Origin: Neobacillus mesonae
Lineage (GTDB): Bacteria; Bacillota; Bacilli; Bacillales; Cytobacillaceae
Length of the DNA stretch: 64,000 nt
Direction: 5' to 3'
Assembly (NCBI RefSeq): GCF_023715155.1
Contig: NZ_JAMBNQ010000001.1
Span: 186,001 to 250,000 of the forward strand
This document shows positions 39,858 through 49,223 of this stretch, piece after piece; the stretch's first letter is position 1, and every line of letters starts with the position of its first letter. The position numbers and the translations under genes were made by a program. The notes under the pieces are model-generated. The model saw nothing but the letters and a program-made list of their open reading frames with translations. It did not search any database and had not been told where the DNA came from.

Positions 39858-40781
39858 ATGGATTTGTTTTTCTTGGGAACAGGCGCAGGCATGCCTGCTA
39901 AACAGCGTAATGTCACATCAATTGCTCTCAAGCTGCTTGAAGAGCGTGGTGCCATTTGGCTGTTTGATGCAGGTGAGGCTACCCAGCACCAAATATTACA
40001 TACATCTATTAAACCGAGAAGAATAGAAAAAATTTTCATCACCCATCTTCATGGCGACCATATATACGGTCTTCCCGGCCTGTTATCAAGCCGTTCCTTC
40101 CAAGGGGGAGAATCGGAGGTTACGTTATATGGGCCAAAAGGAATTAAGGAATTTTTAAATGTCAGTTTGTCGGTCAGCCAAACGTATTTGAAATATCCCT
40201 TAACAATTGTTGAGATTGAAGAGGGTATTGTGTTTGAGGATGAGCAATTTTTGGTAGAGGCGAAAATTTTAGAGCATGGGATTACATCTTATGGATATCG
40301 AATGGTTGAAAAAGACAGACCCGGAACATTGCTGGCGGATAAACTGAAGGAGGCTGGGGTACAGCCTGGACCGATTTTTAGAAAAATTAAGAACGGGGAG
40401 GCTGTAACGTTAGAGGATGGGAGGATAATTGAACCATGTGAATTTGTTGGTCCTGCTCAAAAAGGAAGAGTTGTAACAATCCTTGGAGATACCAGGTATT
40501 GTGAAAACGCCGTTTTACTGGCGAAGGATGCGGACTTGTTAATTCATGAAGCCACTTTTTCAAAAGAAGAGGAAAAGCTCGCTTTTGATTACTTCCATTC
40601 AACAACCCATCAGGCCGCTAAAATTGCCAGACAGGCTGAATGTAAGCAATTATGTTTGACCCATATTAGTTCAAGATATAACCGCAATGATTGGAAAGAG
40701 TTAGTTAATGAGGCAAAGGAAATCTTTGAGAATACAGATATAGCTGAGGATTTTAAGGAGATTACAATACCATATAAATAA
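39858..40781 (+). CDS. rnz: Ribonuclease Z
   Basis: Metallo-beta-lactamase-fold endonuclease that matures the 3' ends of tRNAs lacking encoded CCA. ATG at 39858 follows CGGAGGCTTTTATT and gives 307 residues, the B. subtilis length. The zinc motif [15 protein letters not shown], the flexible-arm region and [26 protein letters not shown] with later [11 protein letters not shown] are intact. Confidence 0.97.
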   Translation: MDLFFLGTGAGMPAKQRNVTSIALKLLEERGAIWLFDAGEATQHQILHTSIKPRRIEKIFITHLHGDHIYGLPGLLSSRSFQGGESEVTLYGPKGIKEFLNVSLSVSQTYLKYPLTIVEIEEGIVFEDEQFLVEAKILEHGITSYGYRMVEKDRPGTLLADKLKEAGVQPGPIFRKIKNGEAVTLEDGRIIEPCEFVGPAQKGRVVTILGDTRYCENAVLLAKDADLLIHEATFSKEEEKLAFDYFHSTTHQAAKIARQAECKQLCLTHISSRYNRNDWKELVNEAKEIFENTDIAEDFKEITIPYK

Positions 40782-40820
40782 AAATAGGATCTAAAAGACC
40801 AAATCTAGCGGCAAAAATAA

Positions 40821-40857
40821 AAAATGGCCTCAGATTTTCTGAGAGCCATTTTCTTCG
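40821..40857. terminator. Bidirectional terminator between rnz and namA
   Basis: AAAATGGC and GCCATTTT enclose an inner CAGA/CTGAG pairing, with A and T runs on both sides. Confidence 0.85.
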
Positions 40858-40858
40858 T

Positions 40859-41878
40859 TTATCTCCAACCGCGTTGATATTGGACAGGAGCTTCTATTTC
40901 AACCCCGAGCGTTTTGGCTGCTGTTCTTGGCCAGTATGGGTCACGCAGTAACTCCCGTGCTAAAAAGACTAAATCTGCCCGATTGTTTTGTAATATTTCC
41001 TCCGCTTGAATAGGTGAGGTGATTAAACCGACTGCTCCGGTATCTATTTCGGCTCCATTTTTTATGGTTTCTGAAAATGGAACCTGATAGCCGGGATACA
41101 CGTTAATCCGGGCTTGTACTACTGCACCGGAACTAACATCGACTAAATCAACACCTTGTTCCTTCATCCAATTGGCAAAAATTATATAATCTTCCGGTGT
41201 TAACCCTTCCTCATGATAATCATTTGCCGAAACACGAACAAACAATGGTCCTTCCCAAACGGTTTTAACTGCATCAATCACTTCACGAAGGATGCGGTAA
41301 CGATTTTCAGCAGAGCCGCCATATTCATCCGTTCTTTTATTGGAGAGCGGAGAAAGGAATTCATGAATTAAATATCCGTGTGCACCATGAATTTCAATTA
41401 CATCAAAGCCAGCTTTCTTTGCGCGCTCAGCCCCTTTTTTAAATGCTTCAACAGTTTCTTCAATATCTGCTTTCGTCATTTCCTTCGGTGTTTTTGATTT
41501 TTCATTAAAAGGAATCGCTGATGGGGCTATAATTTCGCCTTCTAATTCTGCCTTTCTGCCGGCATGAGCCAGCTGGATGCCTATTTTTGTATCATGCTCT
41601 TTTACAAGTCCGACAAGTTCTTGCAGCCCTTCAACATGTTCATCGCCCCAGATTCCTAAATCCTGCGGCGAAATCCGCCCTTGAGCGGTGACGGCTGTTG
41701 CTTCAACAATGATTAATCCTACTTGTCCGACTGCTCTAGTTGTATAATGTGTTCGGTGCCAGTTCTGGACATGTCCGTCCTTATTGTGGCTGGAATACAT
41801 ACACATTGGTGACATAACAATTCGATTTTTTAAAGTAACGTCCTTAATTGTATAAGGAGAAAATAATTTTACAGTCAA
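40859..41878 (-). CDS. namA: NADPH dehydrogenase, old yellow enzyme family (YqjM)
   Basis: FMN oxidoreductase that reduces alpha,beta-unsaturated aldehydes, ketones and nitro compounds, linked to oxidative stress. TTG at 41878 follows AAGGAGGTTTATAAG and yields 339 residues. Segments typical of YqjM are [10 protein letters not shown] (with the flavin-tuning Cys), [52 protein letters not shown] and the C-terminal Arg-rich QYQRGWR. Confidence 0.96.
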   Translation of the reverse strand: MTVKLFSPYTIKDVTLKNRIVMSPMCMYSSHNKDGHVQNWHRTHYTTRAVGQVGLIIVEATAVTAQGRISPQDLGIWGDEHVEGLQELVGLVKEHDTKIGIQLAHAGRKAELEGEIIAPSAIPFNEKSKTPKEMTKADIEETVEAFKKGAERAKKAGFDVIEIHGAHGYLIHEFLSPLSNKRTDEYGGSAENRYRILREVIDAVKTVWEGPLFVRVSANDYHEEGLTPEDYIIFANWMKEQGVDLVDVSSGAVVQARINVYPGYQVPFSETIKNGAEIDTGAVGLITSPIQAEEILQNNRADLVFLARELLRDPYWPRTAAKTLGVEIEAPVQYQRGWR

Positions 41879-41944
41879 CTTATAAACCTCCTTCAATAAA
41901 TAACCACTTTTAGTATAGCAAATGTACCCAAAATAATGTGCTAT

Positions 41945-43102
41945 CTAACCTTTATCTTTCTCTTTTAACTCACTTAGGCGGTACGTTGTTCCCCGCCAAA
42001 CAATTCCACCGCGTTGAAATGTCAGCAGGCTTGCCCTGATTATTGAATAAATAAATAATAGGGCGGTAATCGGCAGAACTAGAAACATAAAAGGGGAGAA
42101 AACAGTCATTCTTTTGATGATGTACACATAATGAATTCCGCTGATCATGATATTTCCTAAGCTTAAAAGAGCAACTATCTTGTGGTCCGAAAAGACGGTA
42201 ATAAACGGAAGGACATTTGTAACAAATACTCCAAATATAGCGAAGAATACCATGCTGATGCGGTAATTTAATCCGGCAAACGTATTTTTCTCCAAACCGA
42301 TAAATGCTTCCTTTAAAGTTCCATACCACTCGACTTCAATCAATTGCAATGCTGTGACAATTCGCTGCCGGAATCCTGCTTTTTTCATTTTCATGCCCAG
42401 CTGCAGGTCATCATCGGGGCGCATTTTAATGATTTCATGAGTGCCAAATGCCTCATAGGCTGATTTCCGTACAAGATTAAAAGCTCCGATTCCTGTGCCT
42501 ATTTTGGATTTTGGATGATTTGCCATCCATGGCCGTTTATAAAAAGAAAAGCCAAATAGGAAAAAGGCAACGAATGTTTTCAGCCAAAATTTTCCAGCGG
42601 ACAAATTGGGTGCTGCCGTTAAATGATCCAGCTGATATCTTTCAAAGTAATGCATTGCTTTGGAAAATGCCTCCGGGCGGTAATGGACATCTGCATCGGT
42701 AAATAACAGCCGTCCGCCGGAGGCTGTTAAAGCTCCCGTATACAAAGCATGGTTTTTCCCCAGCCAGCTTTCTGGCAGATTCTCTATATGGATGACGGAA
42801 ATACGCTCATCTTTTTCCGCCAATTCATCCATCAATTCTCCTGTCCGATCACTTGATCGATCATTTACCAGAATCCATTCCACATTACTGTAAGTTTGCC
42901 TCAGCTGACTTAGAATGCTTGATTTAATATGTTTTTCTTCGTTTCTTGCCGCGACAATGACGGATAAGAGCGGTCCAGTTTTTAAGCCTTCTTCATTTTC
43001 TAATACCTCCAGATTACGCATGCCTAGAAGGGCATCTGCCAAAAAAATCAGCCAGACAATGATGCCGATAGAAAATAAAATGGTAAGTATAATTTCCATC
43101 AT
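41945..43102 (-). CDS. Membrane glycosyltransferase family 2
   Basis: A 385-residue GT-A enzyme with an N-terminal membrane helix (IILTILFSIGIIVWLIFLAD, about 3-22), the donor-binding LSVIVAARNEEKHI, NDRSSDRTGELMDELA and the DxD-like TDADVHYRP, and the acceptor motif MRPDDDLQLGMKMKKAGFRQR. Three to four C-terminal helices follow. The architecture resembles CrtQ-like carotenoid glycosyltransferases, but nothing nearby makes carotenoids, so the acceptor is unknown. It lies downstream of proC on the same strand, after a gap of about 70 bases. Confidence 0.82.
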   Translation of the reverse strand: MMEIILTILFSIGIIVWLIFLADALLGMRNLEVLENEEGLKTGPLLSVIVAARNEEKHIKSSILSQLRQTYSNVEWILVNDRSSDRTGELMDELAEKDERISVIHIENLPESWLGKNHALYTGALTASGGRLLFTDADVHYRPEAFSKAMHYFERYQLDHLTAAPNLSAGKFWLKTFVAFFLFGFSFYKRPWMANHPKSKIGTGIGAFNLVRKSAYEAFGTHEIIKMRPDDDLQLGMKMKKAGFRQRIVTALQLIEVEWYGTLKEAFIGLEKNTFAGLNYRISMVFFAIFGVFVTNVLPFITVFSDHKIVALLSLGNIMISGIHYVYIIKRMTVFSPFMFLVLPITALLFIYSIIRASLLTFQRGGIVWRGTTYRLSELKEKDKG

Positions 43103-43172
43103 CCAAATCCTTTACCCAAGTTTTTTCTTTCAGTATATGAAAGATGGAGTGAAAGTACCCGTCGAAAGGCGC

Positions 43173-44006
43173 TTAATGAACCTTAAGCTGAGAGCATAAA
43201 GCATCTCCCATTTTCTTAGACTGGGCAGAAGCTGTCTTAATACAGGAAATAAAGGCTTGCTTGACGCCGCTTTCTTCCAGAATTCGCATCCCTGCTTCTG
43301 TTGTTCCTCCAGGGCTTGTAACTTCCCGCCTTAATTGCTCCGGCGGCTTTGAAGAATTTTTGACCATTTCTGCTGCTCCTATTAATGTTTGCACGATGAG
43401 TTCTTGCGCAATTTGTTTTTCCAGTCCGATTTCGACTGCACTATTTTCCATTGCCTCAATTAGGTAATAAATATAGGCAGGGCCGCTGCCAGAAAGTCCT
43501 GTCACTGCATCCAGCTGTCCTTCTTCTACAAAAGTTGCCAAACCAACTGTTTCGAAAAGCTTCCGTACCATTTCCAGCTGATTTTCAGTAACACGGTCAT
43601 TTACAGCAATGGCAGTAGCGGACTTTCCTACCGCTGCGGATGTATTAGGCATCGCCCTTGCAATTGCCAGCTGTTTGCCTGAAAGCATTTCGATTGTATT
43701 TATTGAAACCCCGGCGAGAACAGATACAACTAACATTTCTTCCGTTAAATAGGCACGAATTTTATCAATTGCGGCAGAAGCATCCTTTGGTTTCATTGCA
43801 AGTATGACAATGTCAGTCCCTTCAAAAAGTTCATTTAAATTGTAGGATCCATTGATGCTGTATCGATCTTTTAAAGATTCTAACCTTTCTTGATTGGAAT
43901 GATTGGTTACCCAAACATTTTTCCTACTCACAAATTCATTTTCTAGAATTCCCGAAATTAAAGCCTCTGCCATTGAGCCGCCGCCGACAAATGTTATTTT
44001 TTTCAT
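43173..44006 (-). CDS. proC: Pyrroline-5-carboxylate reductase
   Basis: Last enzyme of proline synthesis, reducing P5C with NADPH. The 277 residues start with the Rossmann motif FVGGGSMAEALISGI and include ARAMPNTSAAVGKSA, the P5CR signature around DAVTGLSGSGPAYIYYLIEA and VTSPGGTTEAGMRILEESG. AATGGGAGGAAAGGTTT precedes the ATG. It is controlled by the proline T-box leader immediately upstream, so its synthesis should rise when charged tRNA-Pro is scarce (the role of ProI in B. subtilis). Confidence 0.97.
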   Translation of the reverse strand: MKKITFVGGGSMAEALISGILENEFVSRKNVWVTNHSNQERLESLKDRYSINGSYNLNELFEGTDIVILAMKPKDASAAIDKIRAYLTEEMLVVSVLAGVSINTIEMLSGKQLAIARAMPNTSAAVGKSATAIAVNDRVTENQLEMVRKLFETVGLATFVEEGQLDAVTGLSGSGPAYIYYLIEAMENSAVEIGLEKQIAQELIVQTLIGAAEMVKNSSKPPEQLRREVTSPGGTTEAGMRILEESGVKQAFISCIKTASAQSKKMGDALCSQLKVH

Positions 44007-44037
44007 AAACCTTTCCTCCCATTAGTTTTTAAACAAT

Positions 44038-44337
44038 AAAAAGACCCTTCATCCGTAAGGACGAAAGGTCTTAGCTTCCGCGGTACCACCTTCATTTACT
44101 CCGATGAAAACTAATTTCTAAGGAGTTCACTCAACACCGTTAACGCCGGAATACGTTAGGTTTTGCCTAAATGCTCCTAAGGTAGGTTCAATGATTAAGA
44201 GGGCGGTGAAGCCTTTCAGCCTGGTTGAGCCTCACTCTCTTTCGCCATTTCTCATTTACTTGGCCTTACTCATTGCATAAATAAAAATGAATTAAAGTTT
44301 AATAGTGATTATGCAAGATATAAAGGTAATTTGTCAA
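44038..44337 (-). promoter_or_regulatory. T-box leader (proline, specifier CCU) of proC
   Basis: On the minus strand the T-box sequence AAGGTGGTACCGCGG (plus 44078-44092) is followed by a terminator formed by AAGACCTTTC...GAAGGGTCTT and TTTTT (44038-44073). Stem I shows AAGTA (loop E motif) opposite GAACCTACC, with TAAGG/CCTTA below and AATGA/TCATT above, which places the specifier codon CCT at plus 44184-44186: proline. A promoter TTGACA...CATAAT lies at the upstream end (44310-44337). Uncharged tRNA-Pro would pair with GGTGG-type bulge bases and allow read-through into proC. Confidence 0.9.
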
Positions 44338-44472
44338 GCGGAAGTTTCCGGAATTTTTCGTTATTAATAAACAGCTATGTGAAAATAATGACAAATATTG
44401 AAAAAACCGCTAAACTTTAAATATATATACCGGCACACTACTATATAACAATAAGATTAGGGAGTTTTTAAA

Positions 44473-45432
44473 TTGACAGAATGGATTGATGGAATTGCTA
44501 AAATATCTCTGCCGACTCCGTTTCCAGTTGGGGATGTAAATGTTTATTTGATTAAAGGGGAAAGGCTGACACTAGTAGATGCAGGTCCAAAAACGGAAGA
44601 GGCCTGGGCTGTGCTGAATGATAAATTAGCTGAACTTAAGCTTTCATCAAAGGACATTGATCAAGTTATCCTTACTCATGATCACCCGGACCATGCAGGA
44701 TTGCTCGATTTTTTCCCTGATTCGATGGAGGTGTATGGCCACCCATTAAACGAGCGCTGGATTCACCCTAAAGAAGAATTCATTCGTGAACTAGAAAGCT
44801 TTTATTTTAGGCTGCTTCAAAAGTCAGGTCTGCCTAAAGAGTATCTTCTGTCTGCTTCAGATGCCAAGAAAATGTTTCAATATGCTTGCAGACGCTCATT
44901 GACTGGGAACCTTCTTGAAGGTATGACACCGCCAGGACTTTCTGATTGGAAGGTGATTGAAACGCCGGGACATGCCCAAAGTCAAATTGCGCTTTTTCGC
45001 GAAAGAGACGGGGTATTGATTGGCGGGGATGTCATTTTAGCTCATATCTCACCGAATCCCCTGATTGAGCCGCCCGTACCTGGTCAAAAAGAAAGACCCA
45101 AATCACAGCTTCAGCATAATCAATCAATGATAAAACTATTGTCCTATCCGATACATATAGCTTATACAGGACATGGGGGAGATGTCTTTCAACTAAAAGA
45201 ACTTGTTGAAAAAAGAATTTCCAGCCAGCATGATCGAGCGATGAAGGTTAATCATTGGCTGAAGGAAGAGAAGCTAACTGTTTTTGAAATCTGCAAGCGG
45301 CTATTTCCGACGGTCTATAAGCGTGAATTAATCTTTACCATTTCGGAAACAATTGCCCAGCTTGACTATTTAGCCTCTATTGGGGAAATTATTAGTGAGG
45401 GTAACCAGCCCGTTCTTTTTCAAGCAAAGTAA
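44473..45432 (+). CDS. yqjP: Metallo-beta-lactamase fold hydrolase (YqjP)
   Basis: A 319-residue MBL-fold protein with the zinc motif LTHDHPDHAGLLDFF, PGHAQSQIALF and AYTGHGGDV, followed by a C-terminal winged-helix-like module (VNHWLKEEKLTVFEICKRLF) as in the LACTB2/YqjP group. Start TTG at 44473 after TTAGGGAGTTTTTAAA. The substrate is unknown. It is 17 bases from yqjQ; the pair is conserved in Bacillus. Confidence 0.87.
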   Translation: MTEWIDGIAKISLPTPFPVGDVNVYLIKGERLTLVDAGPKTEEAWAVLNDKLAELKLSSKDIDQVILTHDHPDHAGLLDFFPDSMEVYGHPLNERWIHPKEEFIRELESFYFRLLQKSGLPKEYLLSASDAKKMFQYACRRSLTGNLLEGMTPPGLSDWKVIETPGHAQSQIALFRERDGVLIGGDVILAHISPNPLIEPPVPGQKERPKSQLQHNQSMIKLLSYPIHIAYTGHGGDVFQLKELVEKRISSQHDRAMKVNHWLKEEKLTVFEICKRLFPTVYKRELIFTISETIAQLDYLASIGEIISEGNQPVLFQAK

Positions 45433-45449
45433 TAAGAAGAGGTGAATAA

Positions 45450-46247
45450 ATGGCCAGACAGCAATTGAAAGAAAGAACGATCGTGATTACCGGTGCTTCT
45501 GGAGGAATTGGGGCAGAGATTGCCAAGCTTTGTGCAGCGAGCGGGGCCAATCTTGTTCTTCTTGCCCGCAGTATTGAGAAATTAAAACAGCTGAAAGCTG
45601 AATTAGAATCTGATCATCAGGTGAGAGTGGATGTTTTTCATCTTGATGTTTCCGATACTGACGAAGTAAAGAAAGTGTTTCAGCAAATTTTTGATATGAC
45701 CGAAGACATTGATATTCTCGTCAACAATGCCGGTTTTGGGATATTCCGCGAAGCCCATGAAGCTTCAATTGATGAAATCAAAGGGATGTTTGAGGTAAAC
45801 GTCGTCGGCTTAATGGCATGCACCAGCATGGTCCTGCCGAAAATGCGTGAACGGCGATTTGGTCAAATTATCAACATCGCTTCTCAAGCAGGGAAAATTG
45901 CCACTCCCAAATCAAGCGTATATTCGGCCACGAAGCATGCTGTATTAGGCTATTCCAATGCACTGAGGATGGAATTATCGGACTATAATATTCAAGTGAC
46001 AACAGTAAATCCTGGACCGATTGCTACAAATTTTTTTACTATAGCAGATGAACAAGGAACATATGTGAAAAATGTTCAGCGGTTTATGCTCCAGCCAGAA
46101 TTTGTTGCTCGTAAAATTGTAGACAGTATGCTGACGAAGAAACGAGAGATTAATCTGCCTCGCTGGATGAATTTGGGCAGTGTTGCCTTTGTTCTTTTTC
46201 CGCGGACGTTTGAGAAGATTGGTAAACGTATGCTTGGCAAAAAATAA
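45450..46247 (+). CDS. yqjQ: Short-chain dehydrogenase/reductase (YqjQ)
   Basis: A 265-residue classical SDR: cofactor motif TGASGGIGAEIAKLCA, NNAG in LVNNAGFGIFREA, catalytic Ser in INIASQAGK and the YSATK motif in SSVYSATKHAVLGYS, with PGPIATNFF after it. The basic C-terminus (EKIGKRMLGKK) may touch the membrane. Substrate unknown. Cotranscribed with yqjP and followed by a terminator. Confidence 0.9.
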   Translation: MARQQLKERTIVITGASGGIGAEIAKLCAASGANLVLLARSIEKLKQLKAELESDHQVRVDVFHLDVSDTDEVKKVFQQIFDMTEDIDILVNNAGFGIFREAHEASIDEIKGMFEVNVVGLMACTSMVLPKMRERRFGQIINIASQAGKIATPKSSVYSATKHAVLGYSNALRMELSDYNIQVTTVNPGPIATNFFTIADEQGTYVKNVQRFMLQPEFVARKIVDSMLTKKREINLPRWMNLGSVAFVLFPRTFEKIGKRMLGKK

Positions 46248-46258
46248 TGTACAAACTA

Positions 46259-46280
46259 AAACCGCGGTTCGCGGTTTTTT
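46259..46280 (+). terminator. Rho-independent terminator of yqjPQ
   Basis: AAACCGCG pairs with CGCGGTTT around GTT, followed by T residues. Confidence 0.88.
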
Positions 46281-46299
46281 AGTTGGAGTCGTTAAAGGT

Positions 46300-46491
46300 T
46301 CACTTTGTTAAAAATTCGTATACCACATCATTTACAACCTCGAATAAATCTTCTTCTGCTTCTTTCTCTTTTGCTTTTAAAATCCGAGTCGCCAGTTCCT
46401 CTAAATCACTGTTACTAATCGGTATTAAATCCGATTCATGGTATTGTTTAAAACAATTTCTAATCATTTTCACCACAAGCTTTTTTTCCAA
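46300..46491 (-). CDS. yqzH: YqzH-like small protein
   Basis: A 63-residue acidic, helical protein (KLVVKMIRNCFKQYHESD, DLEELATRILKAKEKEAEED, LFEVVNDVVYEFLTK). TTG at 46491 follows GAGGTGCATTCCA, so the seven upstream codons of the open frame are excluded. It matches B. subtilis YqzH in size and position (after yqjQ). Function unknown; the ISNSDLEEL region may be a small helical bundle. Confidence 0.75.
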   Translation of the reverse strand: MEKKLVVKMIRNCFKQYHESDLIPISNSDLEELATRILKAKEKEAEEDLFEVVNDVVYEFLTK

Positions 46492-46584
46492 TGGAATGCA
46501 CCTCACCCACATTATACCCTGTTAATGCTTGGTTGAAAGATGAAAAAGGGGGGACCTAACCTAACTGGTCTGGTCCTTTTTTAA

Positions 46585-47538
46585 TTAAATACAAGCTTCA
46601 TATTCTCTCATAATATTATCTATGATGGTTTGAACTGGCAGAATGTCCTTGATTTCATGCACTCTGGCACCAGCAAAAACAAGGCCATTCTCACAATCTC
46701 CGTTCATAGAAGTAATTAATGAATCAAGTGTACAAAAACGATAGGAACAATCCTTTAGACAATCAGTGCATTTCTTAATTTTTACCTTTTTGTCATCAGA
46801 AATAAGGTCAATGAAATGGTTCTTAATCGCACGGCCTTGAAGCCCAACCGTAGTTTTTACTAAGACCGTATCTTCCTGCCGGGCTTTGACATATTTCTCT
46901 TTAAATGTTGATGGTGCATCACATTCTTCACTGGCAACAAACCTTGTTCCCATCTGTACTCCAGAGGCCCCAATCCGTAGGGCGCGGGCTAAATCTTCTC
47001 CAGTCAGGATCCCTCCAGCAGCAATTACTGGAATTTTAACCGCTGCAACCACCTCCGGCAATATATCAAACAAAGGCCGTTCGGTACCAAGGTGTCCGCC
47101 TGCTTCGAAGCCTTCTACCACAACAGCAGCAGCTCCTAGGCGTTCGGACATCTTGGCTAGCCTTGCTGAAGATACAATCGAGATGACGGGGATTCCGGCT
47201 TCCCTTCCCCAAGCGTACATATCTCTGGAAATACCGGCACCTGATATAATGAAATCAACTTTTTCCTCAATAGCTGCTTTCATTTTTTCAGCAAAGTCAT
47301 TCATAGCAAAAAGAACATTTACTCCAATATACCCTGAATTCGTTATCCTTTTCTTTGCCTCCCTTATATGCATTCTCATCTCCTTAATAGTTATTCCTGT
47401 TCCTGATATGATTCCGATCCCTCCTGCATTAGCAACAGCAGATGCCAGTCCGCTTAAAGAAATACCGACACCCATCCCTCCTTGCATGATTGGAACCTTT
47501 GGCATCATGTGTCCGACTTTTAATTGTGGGAAATCCAA
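46585..47538 (-). CDS. Nitronate monooxygenase family flavoprotein
   Basis: FMN TIM-barrel enzyme of the NMO/2-nitropropane dioxygenase class, also related to FabK. Motifs: PIMQGGMGVGISLSGLASAV, ANAGGIGIISG, the flavin-phosphate GGHLG and AAGGILTGEDLARALRIGAS, GVQMGTRFV. About 317 aa. TTG at 47538 has GGGG seven bases upstream; GTG at 47556 has no site. The C-terminal part carries CTDCLKDCSYRFC, four closely spaced cysteines not needed for flavin chemistry in textbook NMOs, so a metal or redox role is possible. Substrate uncertain. Confidence 0.85.
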   Translation of the reverse strand: MDFPQLKVGHMMPKVPIMQGGMGVGISLSGLASAVANAGGIGIISGTGITIKEMRMHIREAKKRITNSGYIGVNVLFAMNDFAEKMKAAIEEKVDFIISGAGISRDMYAWGREAGIPVISIVSSARLAKMSERLGAAAVVVEGFEAGGHLGTERPLFDILPEVVAAVKIPVIAAGGILTGEDLARALRIGASGVQMGTRFVASEECDAPSTFKEKYVKARQEDTVLVKTTVGLQGRAIKNHFIDLISDDKKVKIKKCTDCLKDCSYRFCTLDSLITSMNGDCENGLVFAGARVHEIKDILPVQTIIDNIMREYEACI

Positions 47539-47705
47539 GAAAAAACCCCATTTCACTTTTTATTTTTGAGAAAAATTAACACCTTTTCATTGTAGCAAGA
47601 TGGTTTCAATAACAAAGTGAGTAAATTAACACCTGCTCCTAAAAGTTGATAATATTTTTATTGAGAGTGAAGTCTTTCTGAGTATCAAAAATTTTCCATT
47701 GAATA

Positions 47706-47755
47706 CGAACGAATATTCGTATAAGATAAAGAATAGAATAAAGAACAAGTGTTCT
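47706..47755 (+). promoter_or_regulatory. Two LexA (SOS) boxes upstream of the polY2 gene
   Basis: CGAACGAATATTCG (47706-47719) matches the Bacillus consensus CGAAC-N4-GTTCG at all but one base, and AGAACAAGTGTTCT (47742-47755) at all but the two outer bases. They flank the likely promoter of the gene starting at 47781. Confidence 0.75.
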
Positions 47756-47780
47756 ATAAAATATTTGTGAGGGAAAAGCG

Positions 47781-49040
47781 ATGATTGATTACAGCACATT
47801 GCCACATAATAAAATCTTATGTGTAGACATAAAGAGTTTCTATGCCAGCTGTTCTGCTGTGATGCTGGGTTTGGATCCTTTGGAGTGCTATATCGCCATT
47901 GTTGGTGACAAAGAGCGGCAGGGGAGTGTGGTGCTGGCGGCTTCACCTCGGCTAAAAAAAGAATTTGGAATCAAAACAGGATCGAGATTGTTTGAAATTC
48001 CCAAAGACCCAAGGATTCAACTTGTGGAGCCCAAGATGGCTGCCTATTTACGTATTTCCACCGAGATTACCCGCGTCTTTAACCGCTATGTTCCAAAAGA
48101 AGCCATTCATGTTTACAGTGTTGATGAAAGCTTTATCAAAGTAGATGAGGTTCTGCATTTATGGGGGGATGCCCGTACCATTGCTGAAAAAATCAAGAAG
48201 GATATTGAACGGGAGTTTCAGCTCCCATGCACAATTGGAATTGGCCCCAATATGCTGATGGCAAAGCTTTGCCTTGATCTGGAGGCCAAAAAGAAGTGGA
48301 TTGCCGAGTGGACATATGAAGATGTACAAACAAAGCTTTGGAAAGTATCGCCTTTGAGAGAAATGTGGGGTATTGGCCGCCGGGTGGAAAAAACATTAAA
48401 CGGTATGGGAATTTTCACAGTCGGCCAGCTGGCCCGCTATGATTTAGAAATACTGGAAAAGAAATTCGGTATCATGGGCAATCAGCTTTATCATCATGCC
48501 TGGGGAGTGGATCTCTCCGACTTGGGTGCACCGATTATCGAAGGACAGATCAGTTTTGGCAAAAGTCAAATTCTCTTAAGAGACTATAAAGACGAGGAAG
48601 AAATCAAACATGTCATTTTAGAAATGTGTGAGGAAGTGGCACTCCGGGCAAGAACCTGCCGGAAAGCCGGGAGAACAGTAAGCCTTGGGGTCGGCTACAG
48701 CCAGGATGAATTTGGCGGCGGTTTTCATCGTTCCAGAACGGTTCAGCAGCCGACAAATGTTACGATGGATCTTTACAGGATTTGTATTGAGTTGTTTCGA
48801 GAGCATTATAATGGCAAAACAGTCAGGCAGATTTCGATTTCCCTTGGCAATATTGTGGACGATGGTGAACTTCAGCTGGATCTTTTTGACACGGGGGCAT
48901 ATAAGAGAAGAGAACTTGGTTATGTTGTTGATTCTGTCCGCCGGCGCTTCGGGCCGGGTTCTTTATTAAGGGCTGTTTCCTATACATCAGGGGGAACGGC
49001 AAGGCGCCGGGTCACGCTTGTCGGCGGGCACAAAATGTAA
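47781..49040 (+). CDS. yqjW: Y-family translesion DNA polymerase (YqjW/UvrX-like, PolY2)
   Basis: UmuC-like lesion-bypass polymerase. The 419 residues have palm motifs VDIKSFYASCSAVMLGLDPLE and YSVDESFIKV, an HhH (MWGIGRRVEKTLNGMGI) and a C-terminal LQLDLF clamp-binding motif near residue 363. TGTGAGGGAAAAGCG precedes the ATG. Two LexA boxes indicate SOS induction. A YolD-like gene follows, as in B. subtilis yqjW-yqjX, although a repeat element has been inserted between them here. Confidence 0.93.
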   Translation: MIDYSTLPHNKILCVDIKSFYASCSAVMLGLDPLECYIAIVGDKERQGSVVLAASPRLKKEFGIKTGSRLFEIPKDPRIQLVEPKMAAYLRISTEITRVFNRYVPKEAIHVYSVDESFIKVDEVLHLWGDARTIAEKIKKDIEREFQLPCTIGIGPNMLMAKLCLDLEAKKKWIAEWTYEDVQTKLWKVSPLREMWGIGRRVEKTLNGMGIFTVGQLARYDLEILEKKFGIMGNQLYHHAWGVDLSDLGAPIIEGQISFGKSQILLRDYKDEEEIKHVILEMCEEVALRARTCRKAGRTVSLGVGYSQDEFGGGFHRSRTVQQPTNVTMDLYRICIELFREHYNGKTVRQISISLGNIVDDGELQLDLFDTGAYKRRELGYVVDSVRRRFGPGSLLRAVSYTSGGTARRRVTLVGGHKM

Positions 49041-49074
49041 AAAAGAACAGCAGAAGCGCTGGTGTTATCCCGCC

Positions 49075-49199
49075 TTAAGATTATGAGTAAACAAAGAGGA
49101 CAGGTGGGAGATCAACTGCCCGTAAAGGTGTCCGATTGTTCAACTAACCATTAGCAGCGGGAGATGAAGAAGCCCCCACTGATGGAAGTTTCACTTTAT
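49075..49199 (+). repeat. Dispersed intergenic repeat, copy C
   Basis: Contains AACTGCCcgta...CCGATTGTTcAAC as in copy B and ends in ACCATTAGCAGCGGGAG, GCCCCCACTGATGG and AAGTTTCACTTTA as in copy A. It separates yqjW from its partner gene by 183 bases without an obvious terminator. Confidence 0.6.
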
Positions 49200-49223
49200 T
49201 AGATATGGAAAGAAGGAGTACGC

